Assembly (NCBI RefSeq): GCF_000429145.1
Contig: NZ_AUBH01000007.1
Coordinates: 209,767-273,766 of the forward strand
Reading direction: 5' to 3'
Origin: Aestuariibacter salexigens DSM 15300
GTDB taxonomy: Bacteria > Pseudomonadota > Gammaproteobacteria > Enterobacterales > Alteromonadaceae
DNA length: 64,000 bases
How positions within the stretch are numbered: position 1 is the stretch's first letter; the number at the start of each line of letters is the position of its first letter. Below are positions 27,832 to 37,681 of the stretch, piece by piece. The notes under the pieces are model-generated. The model was not told the DNA's origin. It saw nothing but the letters and a program-made list of their open reading frames with translations, and ran no database searches. The position numbers and the translations under genes were made by a program.

Positions 27832-28350
27832 ATGCTAAAACGCAGCCTGTTGAGTCTGGTGTGTATAGTGTTAGCCAGCTGTACTTCCGTGCCAGAGAAC
27901 GTCAGCCCGATTAATAACTTTCAACTTAATCGTTACTTAGGAACCTGGTACGAAATAGCCAGGCTGGACCATCCTTTCGAACGAGGACTTGAGCAGATAT
28001 CGGCCACCTACACTGTGCGTGATGATGGTGGCATCGACGTGTTGAATAAAGGTTTCGACACCGAAAAAGGTGAGTGGAGAGAAGCAAAGGGTAAAGCGTA
28101 TTTCGTGGAAGATGCCAGCATTGGCCATTTAAAAGTGTCTTTCTTTGGTCCCTTTTATGCGAGCTATGTGATCGCTGAACTCGATCAGGATGATTACCAA
28201 TATGCGTTGGTGACAGGACCAGATACTGACTACATGTGGATCTTATCACGCACACCTGAGCTCGCACCTGATACGCTTGAAAAATTGCAAATTAAGGCTA
28301 AACAATGGGGCTTTGCGGTTGATGAGTTGATTTTCGTCAGTCATCAGTGA
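27832..28350 (+). CDS. blc: Outer-membrane lipocalin (Blc-like)
   Basis: A 172-residue bacterial lipocalin. It has a lipoprotein signal with lipobox LASC, then structurally conserved region 1, LGTWYEIARLDHPFERG, then the eight-stranded barrel with YALVTGPDTDYMWILSRTP. E. coli Blc (177 aa) is a lipoprotein that binds lysophospholipids. The ATG at 27832 is chosen because the upstream extension would hide the signal peptide. It stands alone. Confidence 0.92.
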   Translation: MLKRSLLSLVCIVLASCTSVPENVSPINNFQLNRYLGTWYEIARLDHPFERGLEQISATYTVRDDGGIDVLNKGFDTEKGEWREAKGKAYFVEDASIGHLKVSFFGPFYASYVIAELDQDDYQYALVTGPDTDYMWILSRTPELAPDTLEKLQIKAKQWGFAVDELIFVSHQ

Positions 28351-28442
28351 CATGCTTAACATTGTGAAAGAAAGCCGGTCGTCGCCGGGTCTCACCATCA
28401 AAGCAGACTCCGATGTGGGTAAAGCGGGTTATCAGGTAAAAC

Positions 28443-28949
28443 ATGATAAAAGATCACGTCGACGTCGTTAATCAGGCGGTCCAGCTATTAACGAACATCA
28501 CTGATGAGCACTACACAGACGTCAATTCAGTACTGTTCGAGGCGAGCATAGGACAGCATATTCGTCACATTACCGACCATTATCTAGCATTGTTGTCCAG
28601 TGAGCGAAGCCAGTCAGTTAATTATAATACGCGACACAGAGAGTCTCCGGTCGCCAGTGAGGTTGATGCTGCACTTAATGTTCTGCAACGCATACGGCAA
28701 TGGCTGCTGACATTAAGCGATGCTCAACTTGATGCGCCGTTAACTGTCATATCAGAAGTTTCTTTGTCTGATCAGTCTGATGAGCATGTGTACTCTTCGC
28801 TGGGCCGAGAATTAATGTTTGTATCCAGCCACGCTATCCATCATTTTTCGATGATTGCGATTATGCGAAGATATCAGGGTGTCGACGTTGCTGACGGATT
28901 GGGTGTTGCGCCTGCGACACTCAGTCATGTGCGACGTGCGGCGGGGTAA
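28443..28949 (+). CDS. DinB-like four-helix-bundle protein
   Basis: A 168-residue protein with the DinB/YfiT metal-site pattern: SIGQHIRHITDHY near 36-48 and SSHAIHHFSMI near 130-140 supply the histidines. In related families the fold carries thiol transferases and metal-dependent hydrolases. The specific activity is unknown. Confidence 0.7.
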   Translation: MIKDHVDVVNQAVQLLTNITDEHYTDVNSVLFEASIGQHIRHITDHYLALLSSERSQSVNYNTRHRESPVASEVDAALNVLQRIRQWLLTLSDAQLDAPLTVISEVSLSDQSDEHVYSSLGRELMFVSSHAIHHFSMIAIMRRYQGVDVADGLGVAPATLSHVRRAAG

Positions 28950-29012
28950 ATCGCGTTTCCAGCCTTCCGTCAACCTGTTAGACTTGCGCCACGAAAATGT
29001 AGAGACTTGCTC

Positions 29013-29363
29013 ATGTCATCCTTACCTCCATGTCCGAAATGTCAGTCCCAATATGTTTATCAGGACGCCAATTTGTTTATCTGTCCAGAATGCGGATTTG
29101 AGTGGACTGACGCAGACCAGCAGAGTGCCAGTGAGCAGGGGATAACCGATGCCAATGGCAACCTGTTGGCGGATGGCGACACCGTTACCGTAATCAAAGA
29201 CCTGAAAATTAAGGGCTCTTCATCTGTGGTGAAAGTCGGCACCAAGGTAAAAAACATCCGGCTACTTGACGCGGACCACAGCAAAGACGGTCATAACATT
29301 GATTGTAAAATCGATGGGCTAGGCGCGATGAAGCTGACGTCTAAATATGTCAAAAAGACCTAG
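29013..29363 (+). CDS. yjdM: Zinc-ribbon protein YjdM (PhnA)
   Basis: A 116-residue protein closely resembling E. coli YjdM/PhnA (111 aa). It has an N-terminal zinc ribbon with CPKC and CPEC, then a domain with [21 protein letters not shown], and the ending [20 protein letters not shown]. Despite the old name, a role in phosphonate use is not established. The ATG at 29013 is chosen over an in-frame TTG at 29007. The stop overlaps that of the convergent gene. Confidence 0.92.
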   Translation: MSSLPPCPKCQSQYVYQDANLFICPECGFEWTDADQQSASEQGITDANGNLLADGDTVTVIKDLKIKGSSSVVKVGTKVKNIRLLDADHSKDGHNIDCKIDGLGAMKLTSKYVKKT

Positions 29364-30154
29364 TTTGCGGTAGGGGATAGGGGCGGCCAGCCATTCAGAT
29401 TACTGTATTTGACCAGTAACTGTCCGTATATCCTTTCTCTGACAATCTTCGATACATCCCATACCTGTTCACTTAAGAGCGGGTGATGCTCATAAAATTC
29501 ATCCGCTATCATGATGAAATATGACTTCTCTGATATCGAAGGCATTAGTTGGGTTACTCCTTTATCCAAGTATGGGATGCCATTGAATTGGTTGGTGATA
29601 ACTGCCGCAACCCTACCTCTGGCTAACATATCGAATGCCTGCTGTGGACGACTTACTTCATACACTCGGGTGTTTCTTTCATTTAACCAGCTGCGGATAG
29701 AAGCGCCTATTTCTATCGCTACGGGTAATCTGTCGTGCACAGTAAACGCGTCTCCGTTCCAGTCCACAGCACCTTTATCGATTACAAATGCCTCATAGGT
29801 GTCGCTTTTAAGCCTGCGAGCATGGTCGATGTCGCCATCACGTGTCGGATATTTACCGTATTTTTCCCTATCTGCCCGATAGCTGGCGACATTAAACATG
29901 TCTACTTCATGGTTTCTGAGTAATACCAGGCAGCGAGGAAACGGTGCTCTTACCCATTCAATGACGAACCCTAACTCTTCTGCGATAGCCTCATGAAGCT
30001 CAATATTGATACCAGGTAGAGAGCTGCTTTCTTCTCCCGGTGCTCTCCAGAGTGGAAATAAGTCATTATTCATCAGGCAGGTGCGCACTGTCATAGCGTC
30101 AGCCGCAGATGCTGACGTCGCTATGAGGATCAGAAACAATAATAGGAACTTCAA
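29360..30154 (-). CDS. Orphan periplasmic solute-binding protein-like
   Basis: A 264-residue exported protein. A signal peptide ending SASAADA is followed by a family 3 solute-binding-like domain with [34 protein letters not shown]. The start appears to be TTG. It is the third orphan of this type in the window, with no adjacent permease. Ligand unknown. Confidence 0.7.
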   Translation of the reverse strand: MKFLLLFLILIATSASAADAMTVRTCLMNNDLFPLWRAPGEESSSLPGINIELHEAIAEELGFVIEWVRAPFPRCLVLLRNHEVDMFNVASYRADREKYGKYPTRDGDIDHARRLKSDTYEAFVIDKGAVDWNGDAFTVHDRLPVAIEIGASIRSWLNERNTRVYEVSRPQQAFDMLARGRVAAVITNQFNGIPYLDKGVTQLMPSISEKSYFIMIADEFYEHHPLLSEQVWDVSKIVRERIYGQLLVKYSNLNGWPPLSPTAN

Positions 30155-30216
30155 ATCAAACAGAAATTTTTCGACTCTTGTTCATTAAGATTAGGATTTC
30201 ACGCACTTGCATACCA

Positions 30217-31449
30217 TTAAACTTTCGATTGATTTTCAATGCTCCCGTACGGCTGATAATCATTATTGAGGTGCGTTGAAACTCGTTTTGGTAGGCCAAA
30301 TAAAAACCTCAGGACAGTAATTCGCCGAATTATTTCATAGCCAAACACGCACCCCATCGCCGTTAACATGATGATTAATGCACTCTCAATTGATGCTGGC
30401 AATGCCAGTGGTAGCAACCACATTGCAAGCAGGATAATCAAGGTCTGATGGAGGATATAGCACGGTAATATCGCATTATTCAGGTAACGCAATGTTGCGC
30501 TTGGCTTATTCAGATAGTGCCCGGCAAAACCAATCGCCGCGCCTATCCAGCCAATACTGTTGGCAGCAACAATTAACGAATAAGACAATTTCACGGTTTC
30601 ATATTGCTGATACCACTGGGCAAAAAGCGGAAATGCCCCGTTTCGGTCTGCAATAAAAAATGCGTAAGTGATAACACCCGTTATTAGCAGCCGTCTACGG
30701 TGCTGGATAGCGCTGGACCATACCTGTGGCAGCTTTACCAGGGTATATCCGGCCAGCATAGCGAGAAAATAACGTGCATGATTATACCAGTCATCCAAAA
30801 GTGCGTGGGTTGTCGGAAAGTCTGCTCGTAGTATCCGGGCAGCGCAAAACAGCAGTAACATTGCCGCAATGAAATACCAGCCTTGAGTTCGCTGGATATA
30901 GCGATCACTGATGACAATATCGATAATTGGACGTAGCGCCAGCAGCACAATCGAGTAACAAAACAGGTAAGGTAGATACCACAGATGGTTCCAAGTCAGC
31001 AGGCCAATAGGAGACGGCTTGTGCGGAGCAAGTTGAGTGTTAAGGTTTACGTATTCACCGAGAAACGTAACGTAAGTTCCATCAAATAACTGCGATTGTC
31101 GCAGCTCGAAGTAAAGTTGTGGCGGTACAATCACCAGCATGCCAAAAATTAACGGTATAAGAATACGCTTGCTACGTACCTTGATAAGTTGCGGGGCGCT
31201 GTATTTGTGTTGAATCAACGCTAATGTCATGCCCGATACAACAAACAACAAACTCATACGCCATGGATTGGTCAGGATCATCAGTTCCTGCAATAAAACG
31301 CTTTGCTGTAGGCTTTTTACATGCCAGCCCCAGTCGGCGACATAGTACATGCCGACGTGATAAAAGATCAGTATGATGAAAGCTAGGCTGCGCACCCAGT
31401 CGACGTCGTAACGCCGCCCGCAGGAAATGAATGGATTGTCGGTTTGCAT
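30217..31449 (-). CDS. Membrane acyltransferase (acyltransferase-3 family)
   Basis: A 410-residue polytopic membrane protein with about ten hydrophobic segments. The N-terminal RRYDVDWVRSLAFIILIFYHV carries the family His, and SLLFVVSGMTLAL follows. It resembles OpgC/MdoC-like acyltransferases that O-acylate glucans or cell-surface polysaccharides. Substrate unknown. It is divergent from a LytTR membrane regulator gene across about 119 nt, which may control it. Confidence 0.8.
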   Translation of the reverse strand: MQTDNPFISCGRRYDVDWVRSLAFIILIFYHVGMYYVADWGWHVKSLQQSVLLQELMILTNPWRMSLLFVVSGMTLALIQHKYSAPQLIKVRSKRILIPLIFGMLVIVPPQLYFELRQSQLFDGTYVTFLGEYVNLNTQLAPHKPSPIGLLTWNHLWYLPYLFCYSIVLLALRPIIDIVISDRYIQRTQGWYFIAAMLLLFCAARILRADFPTTHALLDDWYNHARYFLAMLAGYTLVKLPQVWSSAIQHRRRLLITGVITYAFFIADRNGAFPLFAQWYQQYETVKLSYSLIVAANSIGWIGAAIGFAGHYLNKPSATLRYLNNAILPCYILHQTLIILLAMWLLPLALPASIESALIIMLTAMGCVFGYEIIRRITVLRFLFGLPKRVSTHLNNDYQPYGSIENQSKV

Positions 31450-31568
31450 GTGGATACTCGATGGTTTATGCCTGGCCTAAGAGTCGTGTAGATGCATGGC
31501 GATTTTCCAGTGCTGGATGACGAACTGATGAGCGTTGGTGATAAGCGGTGGCTTTGAGGGATAAAAAA

Positions 31569-32444
31569 ATGAACACATTGTGGATTCATAAGCTGGACAG
31601 ACACCCGCAGCTTTACGGTTTTTGCGCGTTCGCTCTATACGTTCTCATCAATAACACTATCAATGCTACGTCTGAATGGATGGAAGCAAACCGCGGTGGT
31701 GAACCGGCGATTGCCTTATGGGAACCTTTTTGTTGGGAATATACCAGCGCGTTGAGTACCTTTCTGCTGTTGCCATTGCTTGTATTATGGTTTCGCCGCT
31801 ACCCTCCTCGTTTTACCGGCATTGTCACTCAAGTCGTCGCACATCTTATTGGCACCTTAATATTTTCAGCATTACACATATTTTTCATGGTGGTCATGAG
31901 AAAAGCGGTCTATCACTTCGTCGGAGGGCACTATAACTTTGGCGATGTAGGAATGGAGTTCTTGTATGAATACAGAAAAGACGCCTGGGGATATGTGCTG
32001 GTTTACGTCCTGTTTCATGTGTTTCAGTTTGTCTATCGCCGACTAAAAGGAGATGCTTCTCTTATTGCAGAAGAGGGTGAAGAGAGTGAAGACTTACAAA
32101 CAGAAAACAAGTCCAGTTGCCCGGAACACCTTTTGGTGAAAAAACTGGATAAAGAGTTTCTGGTCAAAGTCGCTGACATTGAATATCTGGAATCGGCCGG
32201 AAATTACGTCAATTTACACAGTAAAGGACGTATTTATCCCTTCCGCGGTACGCTGGGGACGCTGACTGAACGGCTCGCACAGAAAGGGTTTCATCGTATA
32301 CATCGCTCACTGAGTATCAATATCCATTTCGTGCAAAGTATCGAGGCTAAACCGAGTGGGGATGCCGTTGTGACATTACAATCGGGTGTCAATGTCAATA
32401 TGTCCCGACGTTATCGGGATGGGTTTAAACAGCTTATGAGTTGA
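31569..32444 (+). CDS. Membrane-anchored LytTR transcriptional regulator
   Basis: A 291-residue protein with four predicted transmembrane segments (about 20-165), an acidic linker, and a C-terminal LytTR DNA-binding domain (about 190-291, with VADIEYLESAGNYVNLH and FHRIHRSLSIN). There is no receiver or kinase domain, so sensing would be through the membrane part. The ATG at 31569 is preceded by GAGGGAT. It is divergent from the acyltransferase and converges with the PlsC-like/GNAT gene with 1 nt between stops. Confidence 0.85.
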   Translation: MNTLWIHKLDRHPQLYGFCAFALYVLINNTINATSEWMEANRGGEPAIALWEPFCWEYTSALSTFLLLPLLVLWFRRYPPRFTGIVTQVVAHLIGTLIFSALHIFFMVVMRKAVYHFVGGHYNFGDVGMEFLYEYRKDAWGYVLVYVLFHVFQFVYRRLKGDASLIAEEGEESEDLQTENKSSCPEHLLVKKLDKEFLVKVADIEYLESAGNYVNLHSKGRIYPFRGTLGTLTERLAQKGFHRIHRSLSINIHFVQSIEAKPSGDAVVTLQSGVNVNMSRRYRDGFKQLMS

Positions 32445-32445
32445 G

Positions 32446-34182
32446 CTAGCTACGATAAAACTGCTGAAAACCGTTACCCATATACAATTTCATCAGTTTT
32501 ACAGGAGCGTTATCGAGATCAACACTTAATAATAGTCCGGGCGTATCGTTAAAATTTTTATCCAGTCCCAAAGCATGAAACCGTGCGCCCAGTTTCATGT
32601 AGTGTCGCAATAACACGGGGATATCCTTCCCATCCGTCTCAATGCCAGCCAATAATGCACTGAGGTCACTTGTCATATCATTGGAGTTGACGGCATCCCG
32701 ACACTCCGGGTGTAAGTCGAACATAAAAGGGAAGCGCGGGTTCACGTTGTCAGGGTGCTGGACCAGTATTTCTCTTATCAGCGCGACGCTGCGTGGATCG
32801 TACAGTTTGCTTAATGACACCGTGCCATACAGTGTGCGATAGCAAGGAAACTTACACACAAATGCGCCGATTCCCCGCCATAGAAGATACAGACCCTGAT
32901 AGCTTCGTTGGTATTCAGGTATAAGAAAAGAGCGGCCGAGCTCCAGGCAGGGTTGCTGCTGGTTAATAAAATCGGGCTGAAAATCAAACATTCGTGACAG
33001 GTATAAACCGTCAAGCCCTTGCTTTTTGAGCAAATGGTCCGTCTGGCCCATTCGATAAGCACCGATAAGCCGACGTGACTTACGGTCATATGCAAACAAC
33101 TGTGTGTACGTTGCATCAAAATGGTCAGTATCGATTGGCGCACCGCTGCCTTCATTATGCTGACGAAAAACCAGCTCTCTTAGTCTGGCAATATCCCGAA
33201 CCGTGTTTGGAAGCTGCTGCTGCGTGCCGTAATACACGGCAAAGTGTTTATAGTCGAACAGGTGCTGGTGCGCTGGCAGCAACGCGAGCTCACGCTCAAT
33301 GGTATCTGTACAGACAGGGGCAGCCAGCGGTTGATGCTGGGTTACTGCATCAGGTGGCCAGCTGTAGCGCCACTGTGGCGACTGTGCATAGCACAACGCA
33401 CGGCATACAACAGTATGATGAATACTGTCAGCTTGTTTGCAAAGCTTCTCTGACGGTACAGGTGAACCGCAGGCAATTGAGATGGTCGCACCTTGTTTAT
33501 TAAGAAGTTCTCTGGCCAGCATCAACAGTCTGAAGCGGTAATAAACACGTCCCAGACGATAGAACAATGGACTATTAAGGCCGTCGACAAAAACCGGCAA
33601 AAACGCTGCCTGTGTGCGCTGGATAAGGGTCCCTGTAATCCGGTTCCAGTGATGATCGGTGATGCGTCCTTTATCTTGTCGAAAATAGGAAACCCGCCCG
33701 GCAGGAAATATCAGCAGGGCGCCCTGCTGTTTCAGGTGTTTGACAGACTGACGCAAAGACGCGGCGTTTTTGGGATTACCCTCGGCCAGAGGATCGGTGT
33801 AAATGAAGTAATCATTCAGCTCAGGGAATAGCTTTAGACCCTGATTGGCCAGCACTTTTAAATCGGGTCGCACGGTTGCGATATATCTGGCCAAAATCAC
33901 CCCCTCCAGACCACCAAATGGATGATTGCTGGCGATCAGCAAGGGCCCGCTGCGGGGTATTTTCTCGGTCAGTGCCTCTAGTCCTTGCAGGTTTATATCC
34001 AATATCTGCAACAGTCGGTCAGCAAAGTCCTCTTTACTCAGGCCCTGCATATTGTGTTGTCGATAAAGAGCATCCATACGTCGGATACCCAGAAGCGAAT
34101 CAACCAGACTTATCACGAATCGGGTTGCTCTCCCTCGACGGGATGATGCAATGAGATTTAGCAGACTAATGCGCTGAGACAT
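32446..34182 (-). CDS. Bifunctional PlsC-like / GNAT acyltransferase, OlsF-like
   Basis: A 578-residue fusion. The N-terminal half is a lysophospholipid-acyltransferase-like domain, with NHPFGGLEG at 86-94 in place of the textbook NHxxxxD box and IFPAGRVSY near 157. The C-terminal half (about 310-470) is an OlsB-like acyl-ACP N-acyltransferase domain (RELVFRQ, then ELGRSFLIPEYQ). The same order is found in OlsF, which makes ornithine lipids by N-acylation followed by O-acylation. Identification as OlsF rests on this architecture. It is monocistronic; the product is an amino-acid-containing membrane lipid by inference. Confidence 0.75.
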   Translation of the reverse strand: MSQRISLLNLIASSRRGRATRFVISLVDSLLGIRRMDALYRQHNMQGLSKEDFADRLLQILDINLQGLEALTEKIPRSGPLLIASNHPFGGLEGVILARYIATVRPDLKVLANQGLKLFPELNDYFIYTDPLAEGNPKNAASLRQSVKHLKQQGALLIFPAGRVSYFRQDKGRITDHHWNRITGTLIQRTQAAFLPVFVDGLNSPLFYRLGRVYYRFRLLMLARELLNKQGATISIACGSPVPSEKLCKQADSIHHTVVCRALCYAQSPQWRYSWPPDAVTQHQPLAAPVCTDTIERELALLPAHQHLFDYKHFAVYYGTQQQLPNTVRDIARLRELVFRQHNEGSGAPIDTDHFDATYTQLFAYDRKSRRLIGAYRMGQTDHLLKKQGLDGLYLSRMFDFQPDFINQQQPCLELGRSFLIPEYQRSYQGLYLLWRGIGAFVCKFPCYRTLYGTVSLSKLYDPRSVALIREILVQHPDNVNPRFPFMFDLHPECRDAVNSNDMTSDLSALLAGIETDGKDIPVLLRHYMKLGARFHALGLDKNFNDTPGLLLSVDLDNAPVKLMKLYMGNGFQQFYRS

Positions 34183-34330
34183 GGCGTGAAGGGTCTATGC
34201 TTTTAGTGGATTAATTCAGGACTATGAATAAGTAAAATACTGCAAACGTGCAATAAAGCCCAGATGGTATTTCTCAGCAGAGCTGCAATCAGGCATAATG
34301 CGCAGGTTTGGTTACTTGGGTCAGATCATT

Positions 34331-35368
34331 ATGCAAACACTCACCATTACTTCACCAGATGACTGGCATCTGCATTTCCGCGATGGCGATATGTTAAAAG
34401 AGACGGTACCTGCAACGGCGCGCTGTTTTAAACGTGCTATCGTGATGCCGAATCTTGTTCCGCCGGTGGTGAATGCGCAAATGGCGACGGAGTATAAGCA
34501 GCGGATCATGGAGGCGGTGCCTGCAGGAGCCGAGTTTGAACCCCTGATGACACTGTATTTGACTAATCAAACGACGCGACAGGATATTAAAGACGCCAGG
34601 GCTGCCGGGGTAACGGCGTGTAAGCTCTACCCAGCTGGTGCCACGACCAACTCAGACGCCGCGGTAGAAGGCATTGACGCGTTGTTTCCGGTATTTGAAG
34701 AAATCATGCAGCAAAACATGTTGTTATTGGTCCATGGTGAAGTGACTGAGGCTGAGATTGATATCTTTGACCGTGAAAAAGCGTTCATCGACAAATATCT
34801 GCAAAAGATTGTCAGCACATTTACCGACCTCAGAGTCGTGTTTGAACACATCACCACCAAAGATGCCGTTGATTTCGTTGTGGCCAGCTCTGATAACGTG
34901 GCGGCAACTATTACGCCTCAGCATTTGTTGCTTAATCGCAATGATTTGCTGGTGGGCGGGATCAGGCCTCATAACTACTGCCTGCCGGTGCTGAAACGTA
35001 ATACGCATCAGCAGGCGTTACGAAATATTGTCGCCAGCGGCTCGCCCAAGTTCTTCCTGGGCACAGATTCTGCGCCACACGAGCAGCACAAAAAGGAAAA
35101 TGCCTGCGGCTGCGCTGGCTGTTACAGTGCGTGGAGCGCGATTGAGCTTTATGCTCACGTGTTTGAAGAGCTCGGCGCACTGGATAAACTGGAAGGGTTT
35201 GCCAGCCATTACGGGCCTGATTTTTATGGTTTGCCGCGTAACACATCAACCCTCACACTGATTAAACAGGAATGGCAGATCCCAACTTCCATCACACCGC
35301 CAAGCGGTGAGCCTATTGTACCGTTTTTTGCTGGTGAAACAGTGAGTTGGAAACTGCAGCAAAGTTGA
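34331..35368 (+). CDS. pyrC: Dihydroorotase
   Basis: Class II dihydroorotase, 345 residues, for pyrimidine synthesis. Zinc-site features are DWHLHFRDG (HxH), the carboxylated lysine in [19 protein letters not shown] and the catalytic Asp in FLGTDSAPH. Length matches E. coli PyrC (348 aa). The ATG at 34331 starts at the conserved DDWHLH domain; an in-frame ATG lies at 34298 with no better ribosome-binding site. Confidence 0.96.
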   Translation: MQTLTITSPDDWHLHFRDGDMLKETVPATARCFKRAIVMPNLVPPVVNAQMATEYKQRIMEAVPAGAEFEPLMTLYLTNQTTRQDIKDARAAGVTACKLYPAGATTNSDAAVEGIDALFPVFEEIMQQNMLLLVHGEVTEAEIDIFDREKAFIDKYLQKIVSTFTDLRVVFEHITTKDAVDFVVASSDNVAATITPQHLLLNRNDLLVGGIRPHNYCLPVLKRNTHQQALRNIVASGSPKFFLGTDSAPHEQHKKENACGCAGCYSAWSAIELYAHVFEELGALDKLEGFASHYGPDFYGLPRNTSTLTLIKQEWQIPTSITPPSGEPIVPFFAGETVSWKLQQS

Positions 35369-36234
35369 CGTTTTGTATAGCATGTAAAGCAGGGACGAGA
35401 CACTTCAGGATAGAAATTCGCCAGTGGCGCTGGCTGGTGGCGTCGCTGTGCTTGTGTTTTTTCTTACGAGCACAAAGCAATACGATGCAAATAGACGGTA
35501 ACGAATACTGGGTCTTAACCAACCTTGAGCCACCGTTTAGTCAGTTGGATGAAAGAGGTCGGCCTACCGGATACACCGTTGAATTAGTGGAAGGGATCCT
35601 CAACTACGCTGGGGTCGACCAGATGGTGTTAGCGGCGCCCTGGGAACGTATTCTCAAAGAGGCGCGGGTTAAGCCTAATGTGTTTGTCTTTGCGTTAGCC
35701 AGAACGCCGGAAAGAGAATCCCAATATCATTGGATAACGCCGATAACCGCAAACGTATACGGGATCTATGGGCGTGCAGCAGAAAATAAGTTCAGGGTCC
35801 TGTCTGACGTGTCAGAGTTCGGCTCGGTCGCTGTGCTCAAAGGTGATTTTAGAGAAGCAATTCTGCGCGCTGCGGATATCGATGTTAAGACATATCCTAC
35901 CTGGCTCGATGCCGTTGATGCTCTGGTCGAAAAGCAGGTAGACGGGCTATTTTTTTCCGATTTCGGGTTGGTTTTGTTTTGTCGAAGATTGCAAAAAGCG
36001 TGTAGCGATCTCAAACGGTTATATACCTACGAACTGGTCACCACGTATCTGGTTATGTCAAAACTGGACAGTAGTGGCAGCGAAGTTAAACATTTTCAGG
36101 ATGCGGCTAAAGCATTTAAGGCCACCAGTGATTATCAGTCGATAGTGGACAAGTGGCTAACTATCTATCAACAGGACCAGGTTGGCCCGATGCATGAAGC
36201 AAACGGCGTAGTAAATCTTTGGTCTAAAAAGTAA
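35347..36234 (+). CDS. Orphan periplasmic solute-binding protein-like
   Basis: Family 3 solute-binding-like protein with the first-lobe pattern [22 protein letters not shown] and second-lobe segment [14 protein letters not shown]. The N-terminus is unclear: a TTG at 35347 overlaps pyrC, another TTG at 35365 overlaps its stop codon, and the hydrophobic signal-like stretch [11 protein letters not shown] begins only around residue 28. Fourth orphan of this kind in the window. It lies 13 nt upstream of dbpA. Confidence 0.65.
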   Translation: METAAKLTFCIACKAGTRHFRIEIRQWRWLVASLCLCFFLRAQSNTMQIDGNEYWVLTNLEPPFSQLDERGRPTGYTVELVEGILNYAGVDQMVLAAPWERILKEARVKPNVFVFALARTPERESQYHWITPITANVYGIYGRAAENKFRVLSDVSEFGSVAVLKGDFREAILRAADIDVKTYPTWLDAVDALVEKQVDGLFFSDFGLVLFCRRLQKACSDLKRLYTYELVTTYLVMSKLDSSGSEVKHFQDAAKAFKATSDYQSIVDKWLTIYQQDQVGPMHEANGVVNLWSKK

Positions 36235-36247
36235 CGAGAAATACACG

Positions 36248-37633
36248 ATGAGTCTTGCCTCGCAACTTGCGGCGTTGAATCTTATTACGCCATTGCAGCA
36301 GCAACTCCTTGAAATGGGGTTTGCCGAGCTGACGCCCGTGCAGCAGCAAGCAATTCCTGAGATCCTCAAGCATCGGGATGTGATGGCGAAAGCGGCGACC
36401 GGTAGTGGCAAGACACTGGCATTCGCGATTGGTATTTTACAGCGACTGGACGTTGAGGTGCCGTTTCCCCAGGCGTTGGTACTTTGTCCTACCCGTGAAC
36501 TTGCCGAGCAGGTGGCTAATAGCATCAGACAGCTGGCCCGTAAACTGTCCAACACCAAGGTGCAGGTTATTTGTGGTGGTACGCCTATTGGTCCACAAAT
36601 TCAGTCACTTAAACATGGCTCCCACATCATCGTCGCGACGCCGGGCAGGTTGCTGGCTCACCTGAGAAAGCGACGGATAAACCTGAATGCTTTGCAGCAG
36701 GTCGTGCTAGATGAAGCTGACCGCATGTTGGACCTTGGTTTTGAGCAAGATCTTATTGATATCATGGGGATGTTGCCCGTACGGCGGCAGACCCTGCTGT
36801 TTTCTGCAACATTTCCAAGCGCTATAGAGCCGGCCTGTCAGCAGTGGCTGCAAGAACCAATAAGTATTGATGTAACTGATACTCAATCAGCACCGGACAT
36901 CGAATTTCTCAGCTTTCATAATCAGCAAAGTCGCAAAGCTAACGCTGTGGCAGCGATATTGAGTGAATTTCAACCGAGTTCTGCAATACTGTTTTGCCCA
37001 ACCAAACAGATGGCAAGAGACCTTGCCGCTGATTTACAGGAGATGCACATTGCCTGTATGGCCTTGCATGGCGATATGCAGCAAGCGGCGCGAAGTGACG
37101 TGCTGGCGTGTTTTGCCAATGGCAGTTGCAACCTATTGATAGCGACAGACGTTGCAGCCCGTGGACTCGATATTGAGCACGTTGACATGGTGCTGAATGT
37201 CACGGTGCCGGATAATCAGGAGACCCTTGTTCACAGAGCTGGTCGCACAGCCCGGGCAGGCGCCAGCGGCCGCTGTGTGACACTAGTTGAAGACCATGAA
37301 CAGCCAACATGGCGCAGGTGTTGTGAAGAGCTGGCAATAGACGCAAAACCTAAAGGTATCGCTAGCTTACGATTTCATTTAAACCGCATTGTCACGCCTG
37401 ACTTAGTGACGCTATACCTTGACGCCGGTAAGAAAGCTAAACTCAGGCCTACAGATATTCTTGGCGCACTCAGCAAAGAGGCTGAGGTGCCAGCTGAAGA
37501 TATTGGTAAAATTCAGATCGCAGCGAATCACTCCTACGTGGCAATTAAGCTACGCAGTGTGAAACGAAGCATGAAATTTCTGCGTGAAAACAGGCTGAAA
37601 GGAAAAAAAGTGCGAGCCCGAAAGCTGCGATAG
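36248..37633 (+). CDS. dbpA: ATP-dependent RNA helicase DbpA
   Basis: A 461-residue DEAD-box helicase. The motifs are the Q-motif TPVQQQAIP, AATGSGKT, PTRELA, DEAD in VLDEADRML, SAT in LFSATFP and HRAGRTARAG. A C-terminal RNA-binding domain (about 385-461, KAKLRPTDILGALSKEA) is of the DbpA type, which in E. coli recognises hairpin 92 of 23S rRNA. Expected role: 50S ribosomal subunit maturation. Confidence 0.93.
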   Translation: MSLASQLAALNLITPLQQQLLEMGFAELTPVQQQAIPEILKHRDVMAKAATGSGKTLAFAIGILQRLDVEVPFPQALVLCPTRELAEQVANSIRQLARKLSNTKVQVICGGTPIGPQIQSLKHGSHIIVATPGRLLAHLRKRRINLNALQQVVLDEADRMLDLGFEQDLIDIMGMLPVRRQTLLFSATFPSAIEPACQQWLQEPISIDVTDTQSAPDIEFLSFHNQQSRKANAVAAILSEFQPSSAILFCPTKQMARDLAADLQEMHIACMALHGDMQQAARSDVLACFANGSCNLLIATDVAARGLDIEHVDMVLNVTVPDNQETLVHRAGRTARAGASGRCVTLVEDHEQPTWRRCCEELAIDAKPKGIASLRFHLNRIVTPDLVTLYLDAGKKAKLRPTDILGALSKEAEVPAEDIGKIQIAANHSYVAIKLRSVKRSMKFLRENRLKGKKVRARKLR

Positions 37634-37643
37634 CTGACGGATA

Positions 37644-37680
37644 TTCCGTAGCACGCGATGACGCGCGCTACGGAAATTTT
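37644..37680. terminator. Bidirectional terminator between dbpA and the M13 peptidase gene
   Basis: Perfect 9-bp stem TTCCGTAGC / GCTACGGAA, then ATTTT. It sits between two convergent stops. Confidence 0.75.
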
Positions 37681-37681
37681 A

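Noticed and set aside
36157..36558. 133-codon minus-strand ORF over the dbpA start
   Set aside because: It is antisense to the strongly conserved N-terminus of DbpA and has no family features.
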